A stretch of DNA of 64,000 nt. Origin: Chryseobacterium mulctrae. Lineage in GTDB: Bacteria; Bacteroidota; Bacteroidia; Flavobacteriales; Weeksellaceae. Numbering within the stretch: the stretch's first letter is position 1; each line of letters starts with the position of its first letter. A program made the position numbers and the translations under genes. The notes beneath the pieces were generated by a model. It did not search any database and had not been told where the DNA came from. It saw only the letters and a list, made by a program, of their open reading frames with translations. Shown in pieces: positions 1 to 7,100 of this stretch. The stretch covers positions 4,473,001 to 4,537,000 of the forward strand of contig NZ_VAJL01000001.1 in NCBI RefSeq assembly GCF_006175945.1. The letters run 5' to 3'.

Positions 1-1
1 T

Positions 2-1384
2 CTTTTTTTTGTCAGAAAAGATAAAATAGAGCCTTGGATTATTGTTCTTGGAATTATTGCCGGACTCTTAATTCTCATTGTTTCTGCGGTTTTACAATAT
101 TATCATTTCAAATATTATATTGATGAAGAAAACGAGGAATTTGTCATTCATGAAGGAATTATCAATACATCGGTAACTAAGATTAAAAAAGAAAATATTC
201 AGGAAGTGAATATTTTACAGCCTTTTGTTCATCGGTTTTTTAATATCTATAAACTCGAAATCGACACTCCTGGAAGTTCTGAAAAAGAAGTCAAAATTTC
301 AGCATTGACGAAACAAAATGCAATTGACCTTAAAAAATATCTTTTAACAGAAACTCAGCTCGAAAATACTTTAACAAAGGATGCTGAAGATAACGAAAAT
401 CAAGAAGTTGAAAAACTTCGTTCAATCAAAATTTCTACGCTCAGTATTTTAAAATATGGTATTACTGCGAATTATATTCAAAGTTTTTTTGCACTGGTCA
501 GTTTACTGATTTATGGATTTTCTGAGCTGACTAATTTGCTTAAAAAAGTAGAATTTGATACTCAATTAGATTACGATACTCTGGAATCACGGTTTTTGGC
601 ATTTTCTATTCCTGTTATTCTTGGAATCGTTGTGGTTGTCATTATTGTAGGAATTCTGATTAATACCGTTCGTACGTTGATTAAATTTTTCAACTTTAAA
701 ATCAGCGAAAACAACCAGAGTTTTTCTTTTGAATACGGATTGTTCAACACCCGAAATTCAATTGTCAACAAATCAAAAGTTCAGGTGATTACAGAAACAC
801 AGAACTGGATTCAGAAGAAAATGAAAATTTCTTTTGTGAAATTTCTTCAGATTGGAAAAAATGAAGAAGATGAAAAAAAAGTTGCGGCCGTTCCCGGAAT
901 TAACAATACAGAAAAAGCAAAACTGATTTCAACAATTTGGAAAGAAAATCCTGTTTTTGAAAATGAGTTAAAACCTAATTTCAGATTAATTATCGTCCAC
1001 ACTTTTCAATGGATTGCTTTGCCTTTGTTTCTCGTTTTCTTTATTGAAAAAGAATTATTCATAAATTATTGGTTTTTAGCGATTGTCTACATTGTTTTAG
1101 CCGAATTATTTATTCTGATTTCTTTCAGAAATTTAAAATTGTTTTACAGCGAAAGATTCATAAGATTAAAATCAGGAATTTGGGATGTCGATAACCGAAC
1201 TTTTGAGGTAGAAAAGCTTCAAACTGTGAAAATTTCTCAGTATTTTTGGCAAAGAAAAACAAACTTAGGAAGTATCACTTTTTATACCTCTGCAGGACGC
1301 TTCAAAATCGTTGCTTTAAACTTTACAAAGCTCAAAAAACTGTTGAATTACTGCATTTATAAAATAGAAACATCTAAAAAATAA
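2..1384 (+). CDS. PH-domain (bPH_2, YdbT-like) membrane protein, 5' end outside window
   Basis: The reading frame is open from base 2 to the stop at 1384, so the start lies before the window; the ATG at 206 is internal. The visible 460 residues alternate hydrophobic helices with three bacterial PH-like domains: one just after the first helix pair (motif FVIHEGIINT), one in the middle (FEYGLFNTRNSIV) and one at the C-terminus (YSERFIRLKSGIWD). Each has the typical 'hxxGhh..ph..I' look of bPH_2/DUF304. In the YdbS/YdbT family, pairs of such proteins sit in the inner membrane; their molecular role is poorly known. A YdbS-like partner may lie just upstream. The family call is from motif recognition, not a search. 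Confidence 0.75.
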   Translation, partial: LFFVRKDKIEPWIIVLGIIAGLLILIVSAVLQYYHFKYYIDEENEEFVIHEGIINTSVTKIKKENIQEVNILQPFVHRFFNIYKLEIDTPGSSEKEVKISALTKQNAIDLKKYLLTETQLENTLTKDAEDNENQEVEKLRSIKISTLSILKYGITANYIQSFFALVSLLIYGFSELTNLLKKVEFDTQLDYDTLESRFLAFSIPVILGIVVVVIIVGILINTVRTLIKFFNFKISENNQSFSFEYGLFNTRNSIVNKSKVQVITETQNWIQKKMKISFVKFLQIGKNEEDEKKVAAVPGINNTEKAKLISTIWKENPVFENELKPNFRLIIVHTFQWIALPLFLVFFIEKELFINYWFLAIVYIVLAELFILISFRNLKLFYSERFIRLKSGIWDVDNRTFEVEKLQTVKISQYFWQRKTNLGSITFYTSAGRFKIVALNFTKLKKLLNYCIYKIETSKK

Positions 1385-1446
1385 ATGATAATTAATTAAT
1401 GATAATCGATATATCATTAATCAATTATCTCTTATCAATTATAATT

Positions 1447-2376
1447 ATGGTCGATTGGATAAAAGCCGCAAGGTTGAGAACATTACCGCTTTCGTTAAGC
1501 GGAATTATCATGGGTTCTTTCATTGCAAAATGGAGACTTAATGAAGATGGAGGAATTTGGGATTGGAAGATCTTCGCTTTGGCACTTTTGGTGACTTTGC
1601 TGTATCAGGTTTTATCAAATTATGCCAATGATTACGGAGACGGCGTAAAAGGAACCGATGCTAAAAGAATTGGTGAAGCAGAAGCCAGAGCGGTTGCATC
1701 GGGAAGAATTACTGCACAACAGATGAAAAATGCAGTGATTTTGTTTTCTGTCTTATCTTTCGTAGCAACAGTTGCGCTTTTATATTTGGCTTTTATCCCT
1801 GAGTTTATGAATGAGTTTTATATTTTCATCGGATTAGGAGTTGCAAGTATTTTGGCAGCAATTGGTTATACGGTTGGTAAAAAACCTTACGGATATATGG
1901 GATTGGGAGATGTTTTCGTTTTTATCTTCTTTGGTTTGGTTTCGGTTTGCGGAAGTTATTTTCTGTTTACAAAAACTTTTTCTTGGGATATTCTTTTACC
2001 GGGAACGGCAATAGGAATGATGAGTATGGCAGTTTTGAATCTTAATAATATGCGAGATATTGAAAGCGACAGATTATCAGGAAAAAACAGTCTTGCTTTG
2101 AGAATAGGTTTTAGAAATGCAATGATTTACGAAATGGTTTTATTGCAACTTCCATTGATTTTGATTCTTGTGTTTTTAGGGATCAACAACTTTATTCAGA
2201 TGCAAAATTATTATGTGTTTATCGTAATGATTTTATTGATTCCCGTTGCTAAATTAAGAAGAAATATAATGGCGGTAAAAGAACCAAAGCAACTCGATCC
2301 GTTTTTAAAACAGGTTGGAATTCTTACTTTAATGATGGCAGTTTTAACGGCAGTAGGTCTTAATTATTTTAGCTAA
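1447..2376 (+). CDS. menA: 1,4-dihydroxy-2-naphthoate polyprenyltransferase (MenA)
   Basis: Integral membrane UbiA-superfamily enzyme that joins a polyprenyl chain to DHNA in menaquinone synthesis. The first Asp-rich motif is at residues 58-71 (NYANDYGDGVKGTD), and a second (NLNNMRDIESDRLSGK) lies in the middle; about eight hydrophobic helices follow. The open frame extends back to 1399, but the conserved N-terminus MVDWIKAARLRTLPLS begins at the ATG at 1447, giving 309 residues, normal for MenA. The extra upstream residues are low-complexity and overlap AT-rich leader. Menaquinone is the respiratory quinone of Flavobacteriia. Confidence 0.93.
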   Translation: MVDWIKAARLRTLPLSLSGIIMGSFIAKWRLNEDGGIWDWKIFALALLVTLLYQVLSNYANDYGDGVKGTDAKRIGEAEARAVASGRITAQQMKNAVILFSVLSFVATVALLYLAFIPEFMNEFYIFIGLGVASILAAIGYTVGKKPYGYMGLGDVFVFIFFGLVSVCGSYFLFTKTFSWDILLPGTAIGMMSMAVLNLNNMRDIESDRLSGKNSLALRIGFRNAMIYEMVLLQLPLILILVFLGINNFIQMQNYYVFIVMILLIPVAKLRRNIMAVKEPKQLDPFLKQVGILTLMMAVLTAVGLNYFS

Positions 2377-2387
2377 AATTTTCTGTT

Positions 2388-2834
2388 ATGGAATCTAAAA
2401 TATTTGTTCAGGCTCAGATGCTAATTAGAAAACCAATTCAAGAGGTTTTTGAAGCGTTTATTAATCCAGAAATCACCACTAATTTTTGGTTTACAAAATC
2501 TACCGGAAAGCTGGAAGAAGGTAAAACCATTATTTGGGAATGGGAAATGTACAATGCGAAATCTGAAGTAAAAGTTCTTCAGATTATTCAAAACCAATTG
2601 ATAAAAACAGAGTGGGGATTATTTTCCAACAATGTAGATTATGAGTTCAAGGAAATGGAAAAAGGAACTTTAGTCATTATTAAAAGTTATGGGTATTCTG
2701 AAAAAGGAGATGAACTTTTATCTGTAATTAATGACAATACAGGAGGTTTTACAACGGTTTTAGATGGCTGCAAAGCTTACTTAGAACACGGAATTAATCT
2801 GAGATTGATTGAAGATAAATTTCCACAGAAATAA
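2388..2834 (+). CDS. SRPBCC / AHSA1-like domain protein
   Basis: A 148-residue soluble single-domain protein starting 11 bp after menA, so probably cotranscribed. The N-terminus (IRKPIQEVFEAFINPEITTNFWFTKS) is the first strand and helix pair of the START/Bet v1-like SRPBCC fold; the middle (IIWEWEMYNAKSEVKVLQI) and the C-terminal helix (GGFTTVLDGCKAYLEHGINL) match the Aha1-C-terminal-domain-like subgroup. Such proteins have a hydrophobic cavity and bind small ligands, but the ligand is unknown. Family membership is clear; function is not. Confidence 0.8.
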   Translation: MESKIFVQAQMLIRKPIQEVFEAFINPEITTNFWFTKSTGKLEEGKTIIWEWEMYNAKSEVKVLQIIQNQLIKTEWGLFSNNVDYEFKEMEKGTLVIIKSYGYSEKGDELLSVINDNTGGFTTVLDGCKAYLEHGINLRLIEDKFPQK

Positions 2835-2940
2835 ACCACAAATTGCACAAATATTTTTCACTAATAGCACAAGTAAATTTTAGTGAGATTTGTGAAAAAC
2901 ATTTGTGTGATCAGTGTTTAAAAAATAAATATTCAAAAAT
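2835..2940. repeat. Dispersed imperfect repeat, CACAAA-rich family
   Basis: The stretch after the SRPBCC gene carries ACCACAAATTGCACAAAT, then CACTAATAGCACAAG, and complementary words such as TTTGTGTGATCAGTG, making a loose inverted structure. It resembles the (A)ACCRCAAAAGGnnCAAAAG family seen again near 37163 and 54205. No ORF. Probably a decayed copy of a dispersed non-coding repeat. Confidence 0.4.
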
Positions 2941-2949
2941 AAACTTACA

Positions 2950-3636
2950 ATGAAAATACAATACTTAGGACAAAACTGTTTTTTGTTCACGTACAAAGAC
3001 AAAACGATTCTTTGTGACCCTTTTTACAACTACAAAAAAGCAGAATCAGGATTTGATATCTCGGCTCAGAAAATCGATTATATTTTAATAACTCATGCTC
3101 ATGGTGATCATATTGCTGATGTAGGAGAAGTTTTACAACATTATCCTGAAGCTACCATTATCGGTCAACCGGAAATCTGTGCTTATTTCAAAAATGCTAA
3201 AAATACGGACGATGTAAACTTAGGAGGGTCGGCAAAAATCGATGATCTTAAAATTTCTATGGTTTCGGCTCATCATACAAGTTCGTTTCCTGACGGAACT
3301 TACGGAGGTGTTCCTGTAGGATATATTTTCAGACTTCCTGAAGGTAAAAATGTGTATTTGGCTGGAGATACAGGAGTAATGGCAGATATGGAACTTTTCC
3401 CAAGATTATTCGGAAATTTAGATTTGTCAATCCTTCCAATTGGTGGTCACTATACGATGTGTGCAAGAAAAGCAGCTTTTGCGGCGTCAGAATTATTGAA
3501 AACTCCAAAAGTAATCGGATGTCATTTTGATACTTTCCCTGCAATTGAAATTAATCATGATAGTGCTGCAAAACATTTTGCAGATAAGAATGTTGAATTG
3601 GTTTTACCTAAACTCGGAGAAAGTTTCGATATATAA
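2950..3636 (+). CDS. UlaG-like / UPF0173 metal-dependent hydrolase (metallo-beta-lactamase fold)
   Basis: A 228-residue cytoplasmic protein with the metallo-beta-lactamase fold. It starts directly with MKIQYLGQNCFLF and DPF, carries the metal motif THAHGDH (residues 48-54), then GDTGVM near 140, GGHYTM near 165 and a late GCHFDTFP. These are the signature points of the UPF0173 family, for which a hydrolase activity is assumed but the physiological substrate is unknown. It stands alone between a dispersed repeat and the SRP RNA gene, which converges on it. Confidence 0.85.
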   Translation: MKIQYLGQNCFLFTYKDKTILCDPFYNYKKAESGFDISAQKIDYILITHAHGDHIADVGEVLQHYPEATIIGQPEICAYFKNAKNTDDVNLGGSAKIDDLKISMVSAHHTSSFPDGTYGGVPVGYIFRLPEGKNVYLAGDTGVMADMELFPRLFGNLDLSILPIGGHYTMCARKAAFAASELLKTPKVIGCHFDTFPAIEINHDSAAKHFADKNVELVLPKLGESFDI

Positions 3637-3705
3637 CAAAAAAAATTAAGAGATTAAGTAATTTAAATAAAATCATCTTAATCTCTTAACTTATAAAAAT
3701 AAAAA

Positions 3706-3800
3706 ATGGCAAGCTACCTAAATCACACCGCTCAACCAATTACCTTTGCTGCGTTCCCACCCTGGAGGATTCTCAGGAGCTGGTTGTTTAGGACTTGCCG
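3706..3800 (-). ncRNA. ffs: Signal recognition particle RNA (4.5S-like, ffs)
   Basis: Read on the minus strand, the sequence contains CCAGGGTGGGAACGCAGCAAAGG, split by the GGAA tetraloop and the asymmetric AGCA loop that bind Ffh. The ends pair into one long hairpin: GGCAAG with CTTGCC, CCTAAA with TTTAGG, CAACC with GGTTG. Length is about 95 nt, in the bacterial small-SRP range. It ends in a T run (plus strand AAAAAAT, 3700-3706). A TAnnTTTG box sits just upstream. With Ffh it directs membrane proteins to FtsY and SecYEG. Protein ORFs called over it are spurious. Confidence 0.92.
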
Positions 3801-3803
3801 TTG

Positions 3804-3811
3804 CAAAGATA
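3804..3811 (-). promoter_or_regulatory. Promoter -7 box of the SRP RNA gene (TATCTTTG)
   Basis: An exact Bacteroidota -7 element TAnnTTTG on the minus strand, ending 4-5 nt before the GGCAAG that opens the SRP hairpin. That is the spacing expected for transcription to begin at the first paired base. No clear TTG -33 element. Confidence 0.65.
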
Positions 3812-3932
3812 GGAACTTATTTTAAATTTAAAAATATTATTACAGAAAAAATCTTTAAAAATCCCTTTATTAAAGCTAAAACGCTGAAATTTAGACCAAT
3901 ATTTTTTAAGAAATTTTCTAAAAATTAGAATT

Positions 3933-4529
3933 ATGACGAAAAGTCCACTTACCCTAGGAATTTTATTGTATGCCATTACAATGGCGATCTTTTTTGTAGT
4001 CTACACATTTTTTTCTGGTATCGAATATTTTGATACTACATTGAAAGTCAATGCTTTTGTTTTGCCGATCGTCTATGTTTTATTTGCGTTTTGGTCAGTA
4101 AAATCTTATTGGAATAACCATGAAATGGATTTTAAAGGAGCTTTTAAAAGAGCTTTCGTTCCAATGTTTGTAGGTGGAATTTTATCTATTGTAAGTATTT
4201 TTTCTTTCTTAAATTTCATTGATACGGATGCTAAAAAGCTGTTAAATTATCAATATGTACAGCGTCAGAAATCTGAATTGGATAAAGAATACCAGTCTGC
4301 AAAAAAGATTCTGAAGCACCAAAAAGACATTGATGAGCTGGAGCAAAAATATCAGGAAGGTCTTCAAAGATTTGATCCTGCGACGATAAAAGATAAAGAT
4401 ATGCTTACGGCGAGTCATTTTTCAGGATATTTTGCCGCAATTCTTATATTTTACGTAATTTTGTCTGTCTTTTTTGGAGCGTTTTTCAGAAAGAAAACAA
4501 ACCATCAGGAAGCAATTAATCAAGAATAA
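3933..4529 (+). CDS. DUF4199 membrane protein
   Basis: 198 residues with four hydrophobic segments: residues about 6-28, 36-56, 72-94 and a last one near 160-182. Between the third and fourth lies a charged, helical, coiled-coil-like stretch (about 100-150) rich in Lys, Glu and Gln. This is the layout of DUF4199, a Bacteroidota family of unknown function that is commonly found beside a GT2 glycosyltransferase, as here (16 bp gap). Likely cotranscribed with the next genes and possibly linked to glycan export or membrane lipid glycosylation, which is inference. Confidence 0.8.
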   Translation: MTKSPLTLGILLYAITMAIFFVVYTFFSGIEYFDTTLKVNAFVLPIVYVLFAFWSVKSYWNNHEMDFKGAFKRAFVPMFVGGILSIVSIFSFLNFIDTDAKKLLNYQYVQRQKSELDKEYQSAKKILKHQKDIDELEQKYQEGLQRFDPATIKDKDMLTASHFSGYFAAILIFYVILSVFFGAFFRKKTNHQEAINQE

Positions 4530-4545
4530 TTTTTATTAAAATTAA

Positions 4546-5496
4546 ATGAATTTATCTATAGTAATTCCGTTACTCAACGAGGAAGAATCTCTCGAAGAGT
4601 TGTTTACAAGAATCGACAACGTTTGCAAAACCAGCAACTTATCGTATGAAGTTTGGTTTATCGATGACGGAAGTACAGATTTGTCGTGGAGCATTATTGA
4701 GAATTTAAAAGTTCAGCATCCACAAATCCACGGAATAAAATTTTCAAGAAATTACGGAAAATCTCAGGCTTTACATGCCGCTTTTGAAAGAGCACACGGT
4801 GATGTTATTATCACCATGGATGCCGATTTACAGGACTTCCCGGAAGAAATTCCTGAGCTTTACAGAATGGTGATTGAAGACAATTACGACATCGTTTCGG
4901 GTTGGAAGAAAAAGCGTTTTGATAATGTAATGACCAAAAATATCCCTTCAAAACTCTTCAACGCTGCGGCAAGAAAAGTTTCCGGAGTTTATTTGCACGA
5001 CTTCAACTGTGGTCTGAAAGCTTATAAAAAACAGGTTGTAAAATCGATTGATGTGTATGGAGATATGCACCGATATATTCCCGTTTTAGCTGCCAATGCA
5101 GGTTTCAGAAGAATTACAGAAAAAGAAGTTCCGCATCAGGCAAGACCTTATGGAACATCAAAATTCGGGACTGAAAGATTCGTGCGAGGATTTTTAGATT
5201 TGGTAACACTTTGGTTTGTAAGTCGTTTTGGTGGTAGACCAATGCATTTTTTCGGAGCTGTAGGAACGATTATGTTTATTGTAGGTTTTCTTTCAGCTTT
5301 TTGGTTGGGGATTTCTAAACTAATCGACGTTGCACGAGGAATTTATGGGCATTTAATTACCAATAATCCATGGTTTTTTATTGCATTGACCATGATGTTG
5401 ATGGGAACTTTGCTTTTCATCGCAGGATTCTTGGGAGAAATGATCATCAGAACCAACAGAGAGCATAAAAATTATAATATTGACGAAGTGATATAG
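4546..5496 (+). CDS. GT2 family glycosyltransferase (dolichol-phosphate-mannose synthase/GtrB-like)
   Basis: 316 residues. The N-terminal GT-A domain starts LSIVIPLLNEEESLEELF, has the nucleotide-binding IDDGSTD and the metal-binding MDADLQDFPEEIP (about 91-103). Two membrane helices end the protein (near 235-258 and 275-300). The layout matches DPM/GtrB/ArnC enzymes that transfer a sugar from a nucleotide donor to a polyprenyl phosphate at the inner membrane. Donor sugar cannot be read from the sequence. Follows DUF4199 closely and is followed after 5 bp by a lipoprotein gene. Confidence 0.88.
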   Translation: MNLSIVIPLLNEEESLEELFTRIDNVCKTSNLSYEVWFIDDGSTDLSWSIIENLKVQHPQIHGIKFSRNYGKSQALHAAFERAHGDVIITMDADLQDFPEEIPELYRMVIEDNYDIVSGWKKKRFDNVMTKNIPSKLFNAAARKVSGVYLHDFNCGLKAYKKQVVKSIDVYGDMHRYIPVLAANAGFRRITEKEVPHQARPYGTSKFGTERFVRGFLDLVTLWFVSRFGGRPMHFFGAVGTIMFIVGFLSAFWLGISKLIDVARGIYGHLITNNPWFFIALTMMLMGTLLFIAGFLGEMIIRTNREHKNYNIDEVI

Positions 5497-5501
5497 GCTG
5501 T

Positions 5502-5885
5502 ATGAAGTTTTATCTATTAATTCTATGTTCCTTATTTTTATCATGTTCAGAAGTGAAAGATACCGAACCGATAACTTCGCGATGGGAATTTATCAGTATA
5601 AATGAAGGTGAAAGAAGCGAAGTTGATGCTAAAATGCTGAATAATATCAACGAAGAATACGGTACTGGTACATTAGAATTTAAAGATGATCTGTCTTTTT
5701 TATCGTTAGGAAGCAAAAACAAAAATGAGGGTACTTATACTTTAAAAAATAACATTTTGGTGATGCAATATTCTAATCTGCCTGAGCCAATAAAGTTTAA
5801 TTATTCTATTGTTGACAAAAAATATTTGCTTTTAAGAAATACTGATGGTAAAAAACTAACATGGCTTTATAAAAAAAGTAAATAA
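5502..5885 (+). CDS. Small lipocalin-like lipoprotein
   Basis: 127 residues with a lipoprotein signal (MKFYLLILCSLFLSCS, Cys15). The rest reads as a small beta-sandwich: SRWEFISINEG, GTLEFKDDLSFLSLG, GTYTLKNNILVMQYS. This pattern (W.f..i..g / ..y.l..n.l.l) resembles the lipocalin-like domains common in Flavobacteriia, but I cannot place it in a named family. The stop codon overlaps the start of the next gene (ATGA-like overlap at 5885), so translation may be coupled. Confidence 0.7.
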   Translation: MKFYLLILCSLFLSCSEVKDTEPITSRWEFISINEGERSEVDAKMLNNINEEYGTGTLEFKDDLSFLSLGSKNKNEGTYTLKNNILVMQYSNLPEPIKFNYSIVDKKYLLLRNTDGKKLTWLYKKSK

Positions 5886-6586
5886 TGAAAAAAATAGTTG
5901 TAGGAATAAGTTTACTGACTATATTTTCCTGTGGTAAAATTTCTCCAAAAGGAAATTTAGAGAAGAAAGAAATTGATGTTGAAGAATTTGTAAACCTTGA
6001 TTTAGAAGGGAAATTTCGGGTATTCTATGCAAGAGGACCGAAAAACTTTGTGGAAGTAGAAACCTACCCAAACATAGCCGGAAATCTGGATATTGATGTT
6101 GATGATAAGACTTTATCCATCAAAGAAAGCCGAAAAACAAAAGGTGTCGATTTTTATAATATCACGATTTATTCAAAATATAATCTGGAGAAAATTTCAA
6201 TTTCAGACTCTGTGGAAATGAATATTTCGAGTGAGATAAAAACGGATAATTTTAAATTAAATTTAAAAAATTACGCTACTTTTATGGGTTCATTGAACAC
6301 AAGAAGAGCGGAAATTGATATGCAAAATAGAAGTAGAGCCAATTTTTTAGGTGAAACTAAAGATGCAGTAATAAAAATTTCAGACACGGCGAGTTTAATT
6401 GCTCCTTACTGGAAAATTGTCAATCTGAACGTAGATTCTCAAAACGGGAACTATGCGGAAGTCAACGTAAAAGATACACTGAAAGGAACTGTAAAAAATA
6501 CTGCAAAATTTGTATATTATAATGATCCGATCAGAGCTTTTAAAGTTGATAGAACAACAAGAGTGGAGAATAAAAAATTGTACTAA
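5885..6586 (+). CDS. GIN-domain (DUF2807) lipoprotein, auto-transporter-adhesin-like
   Basis: 233 residues with lipoprotein signal (LLTIFSCGK, Cys16). The body is a repetitive all-beta solenoid of short strands (FVNLDLEGKFRVFYARG, LDIDVDDKTLSIKES, FKLNLKNYATFMGSLN, AEIDMQNRSRANFLG), the pattern of the GIN/DUF2807 'putative auto-transporter adhesin head' domain. In Bacteroidota these are exported, probably surface or periplasmic proteins of unknown role. Overlaps the preceding lipoprotein gene by one base. Confidence 0.8.
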   Translation: MKKIVVGISLLTIFSCGKISPKGNLEKKEIDVEEFVNLDLEGKFRVFYARGPKNFVEVETYPNIAGNLDIDVDDKTLSIKESRKTKGVDFYNITIYSKYNLEKISISDSVEMNISSEIKTDNFKLNLKNYATFMGSLNTRRAEIDMQNRSRANFLGETKDAVIKISDTASLIAPYWKIVNLNVDSQNGNYAEVNVKDTLKGTVKNTAKFVYYNDPIRAFKVDRTTRVENKKLY

Positions 6587-6589
6587 GCT

Positions 6590-6620
6590 GGAAGTTGGAG
6601 GCTGGATGAGGGAAGTTAAG
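6590..6620. repeat. Heptad repeat array, left arm of four-helix-bundle cassette A
   Basis: Four consecutive 7-mers: GGAAGTT, GGAGGCT, GGATGAG, GGAAGTT. An inverted counterpart lies at 7051-7084 on the other side of the four-helix gene; AAGCTGGAAGT (6585-6595) recurs exactly as its reverse complement at 7054-7064. Confidence 0.65.
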
Positions 6621-6662
6621 TAGGTTTGAAGTTTTAAAATTTATTAATTAAACATAATTGTG

Positions 6663-7019
6663 ATGAGTTTTAAATTTGAAAAATTGAGAATTTGGCAACT
6701 ATCAATGGAATTTGGGGAAAGTATTTATAAGCTGTCTTTAAATTTTCCAAAAGATGAATCTTTTAATCTTACTTCTCAAATTAGAAGAGCTTCTGATTCT
6801 ATTGCATTAAATATTTCTGAAGGAAGTATTTTGCAGTCTAAATTAGAGTTTAGAAAATTTTTAGGATATTCAATACGTTCATTAGCTGAAGTAGTGACCT
6901 GTCTTTACAAAGCGAAAAATAGAAAATATATTTCTGAAGAAGAGTTTAGTAAATTATATAATGAAAGTTATAGTTTAATGAATCAGGTTATAGCTTTCAG
7001 AAATCAAATAAAAGAATAA
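6663..7019 (+). CDS. Four-helix-bundle protein (S23/23S-rRNA-intervening-sequence family), copy A
   Basis: 118 residues, all-helical. Conserved family points: FEKLRIWQLSMEF near the start, FNLTSQIRRASDSIALNISEGS (about 38-59), and a leucine-rich C-terminal helix. The ATG at 6663 fits better than the GTG one codon earlier. Members were first seen inside 23S rRNA intervening sequences and are related to the Avd accessory protein of diversity-generating retroelements; they form pentameric bundles. Here there is no rRNA or retroelement nearby: the gene sits alone between inverted heptad arrays. A second member lies at 61399-61758. Confidence 0.88.
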   Translation: MSFKFEKLRIWQLSMEFGESIYKLSLNFPKDESFNLTSQIRRASDSIALNISEGSILQSKLEFRKFLGYSIRSLAEVVTCLYKAKNRKYISEEEFSKLYNESYSLMNQVIAFRNQIKE

Positions 7020-7050
7020 AAAAAGGTTAGAAGCCTAAAGCAGTATGATG

Positions 7051-7084
7051 GAGACTTCCAGCTTCCTGCTTCAAACTTCCAACC
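7051..7084. repeat. Heptad repeat array, right arm of cassette A
   Basis: On the minus strand this reads GGAAGTT, TGAAGCA, GGAAGCT, GGAAGTC, i.e. the same 7-bp unit as the left arm but inverted. It ends 16 bp before the phosphomutase start codon. Confidence 0.65.
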
Positions 7085-7100
7085 AAAAAAACATACAAAT

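Noticed and set aside
3746..3928. A 60-residue plus-strand ORF beginning LRSHPGGFSGAGCLG
   Set aside because: It is the complement of the SRP RNA and its leader; the minus strand has a full SRP structure and a promoter.
6590..7084. CRISPR array
   Set aside because: The heptad arrays have 7-bp units with no spacers and no cas genes are in the window.
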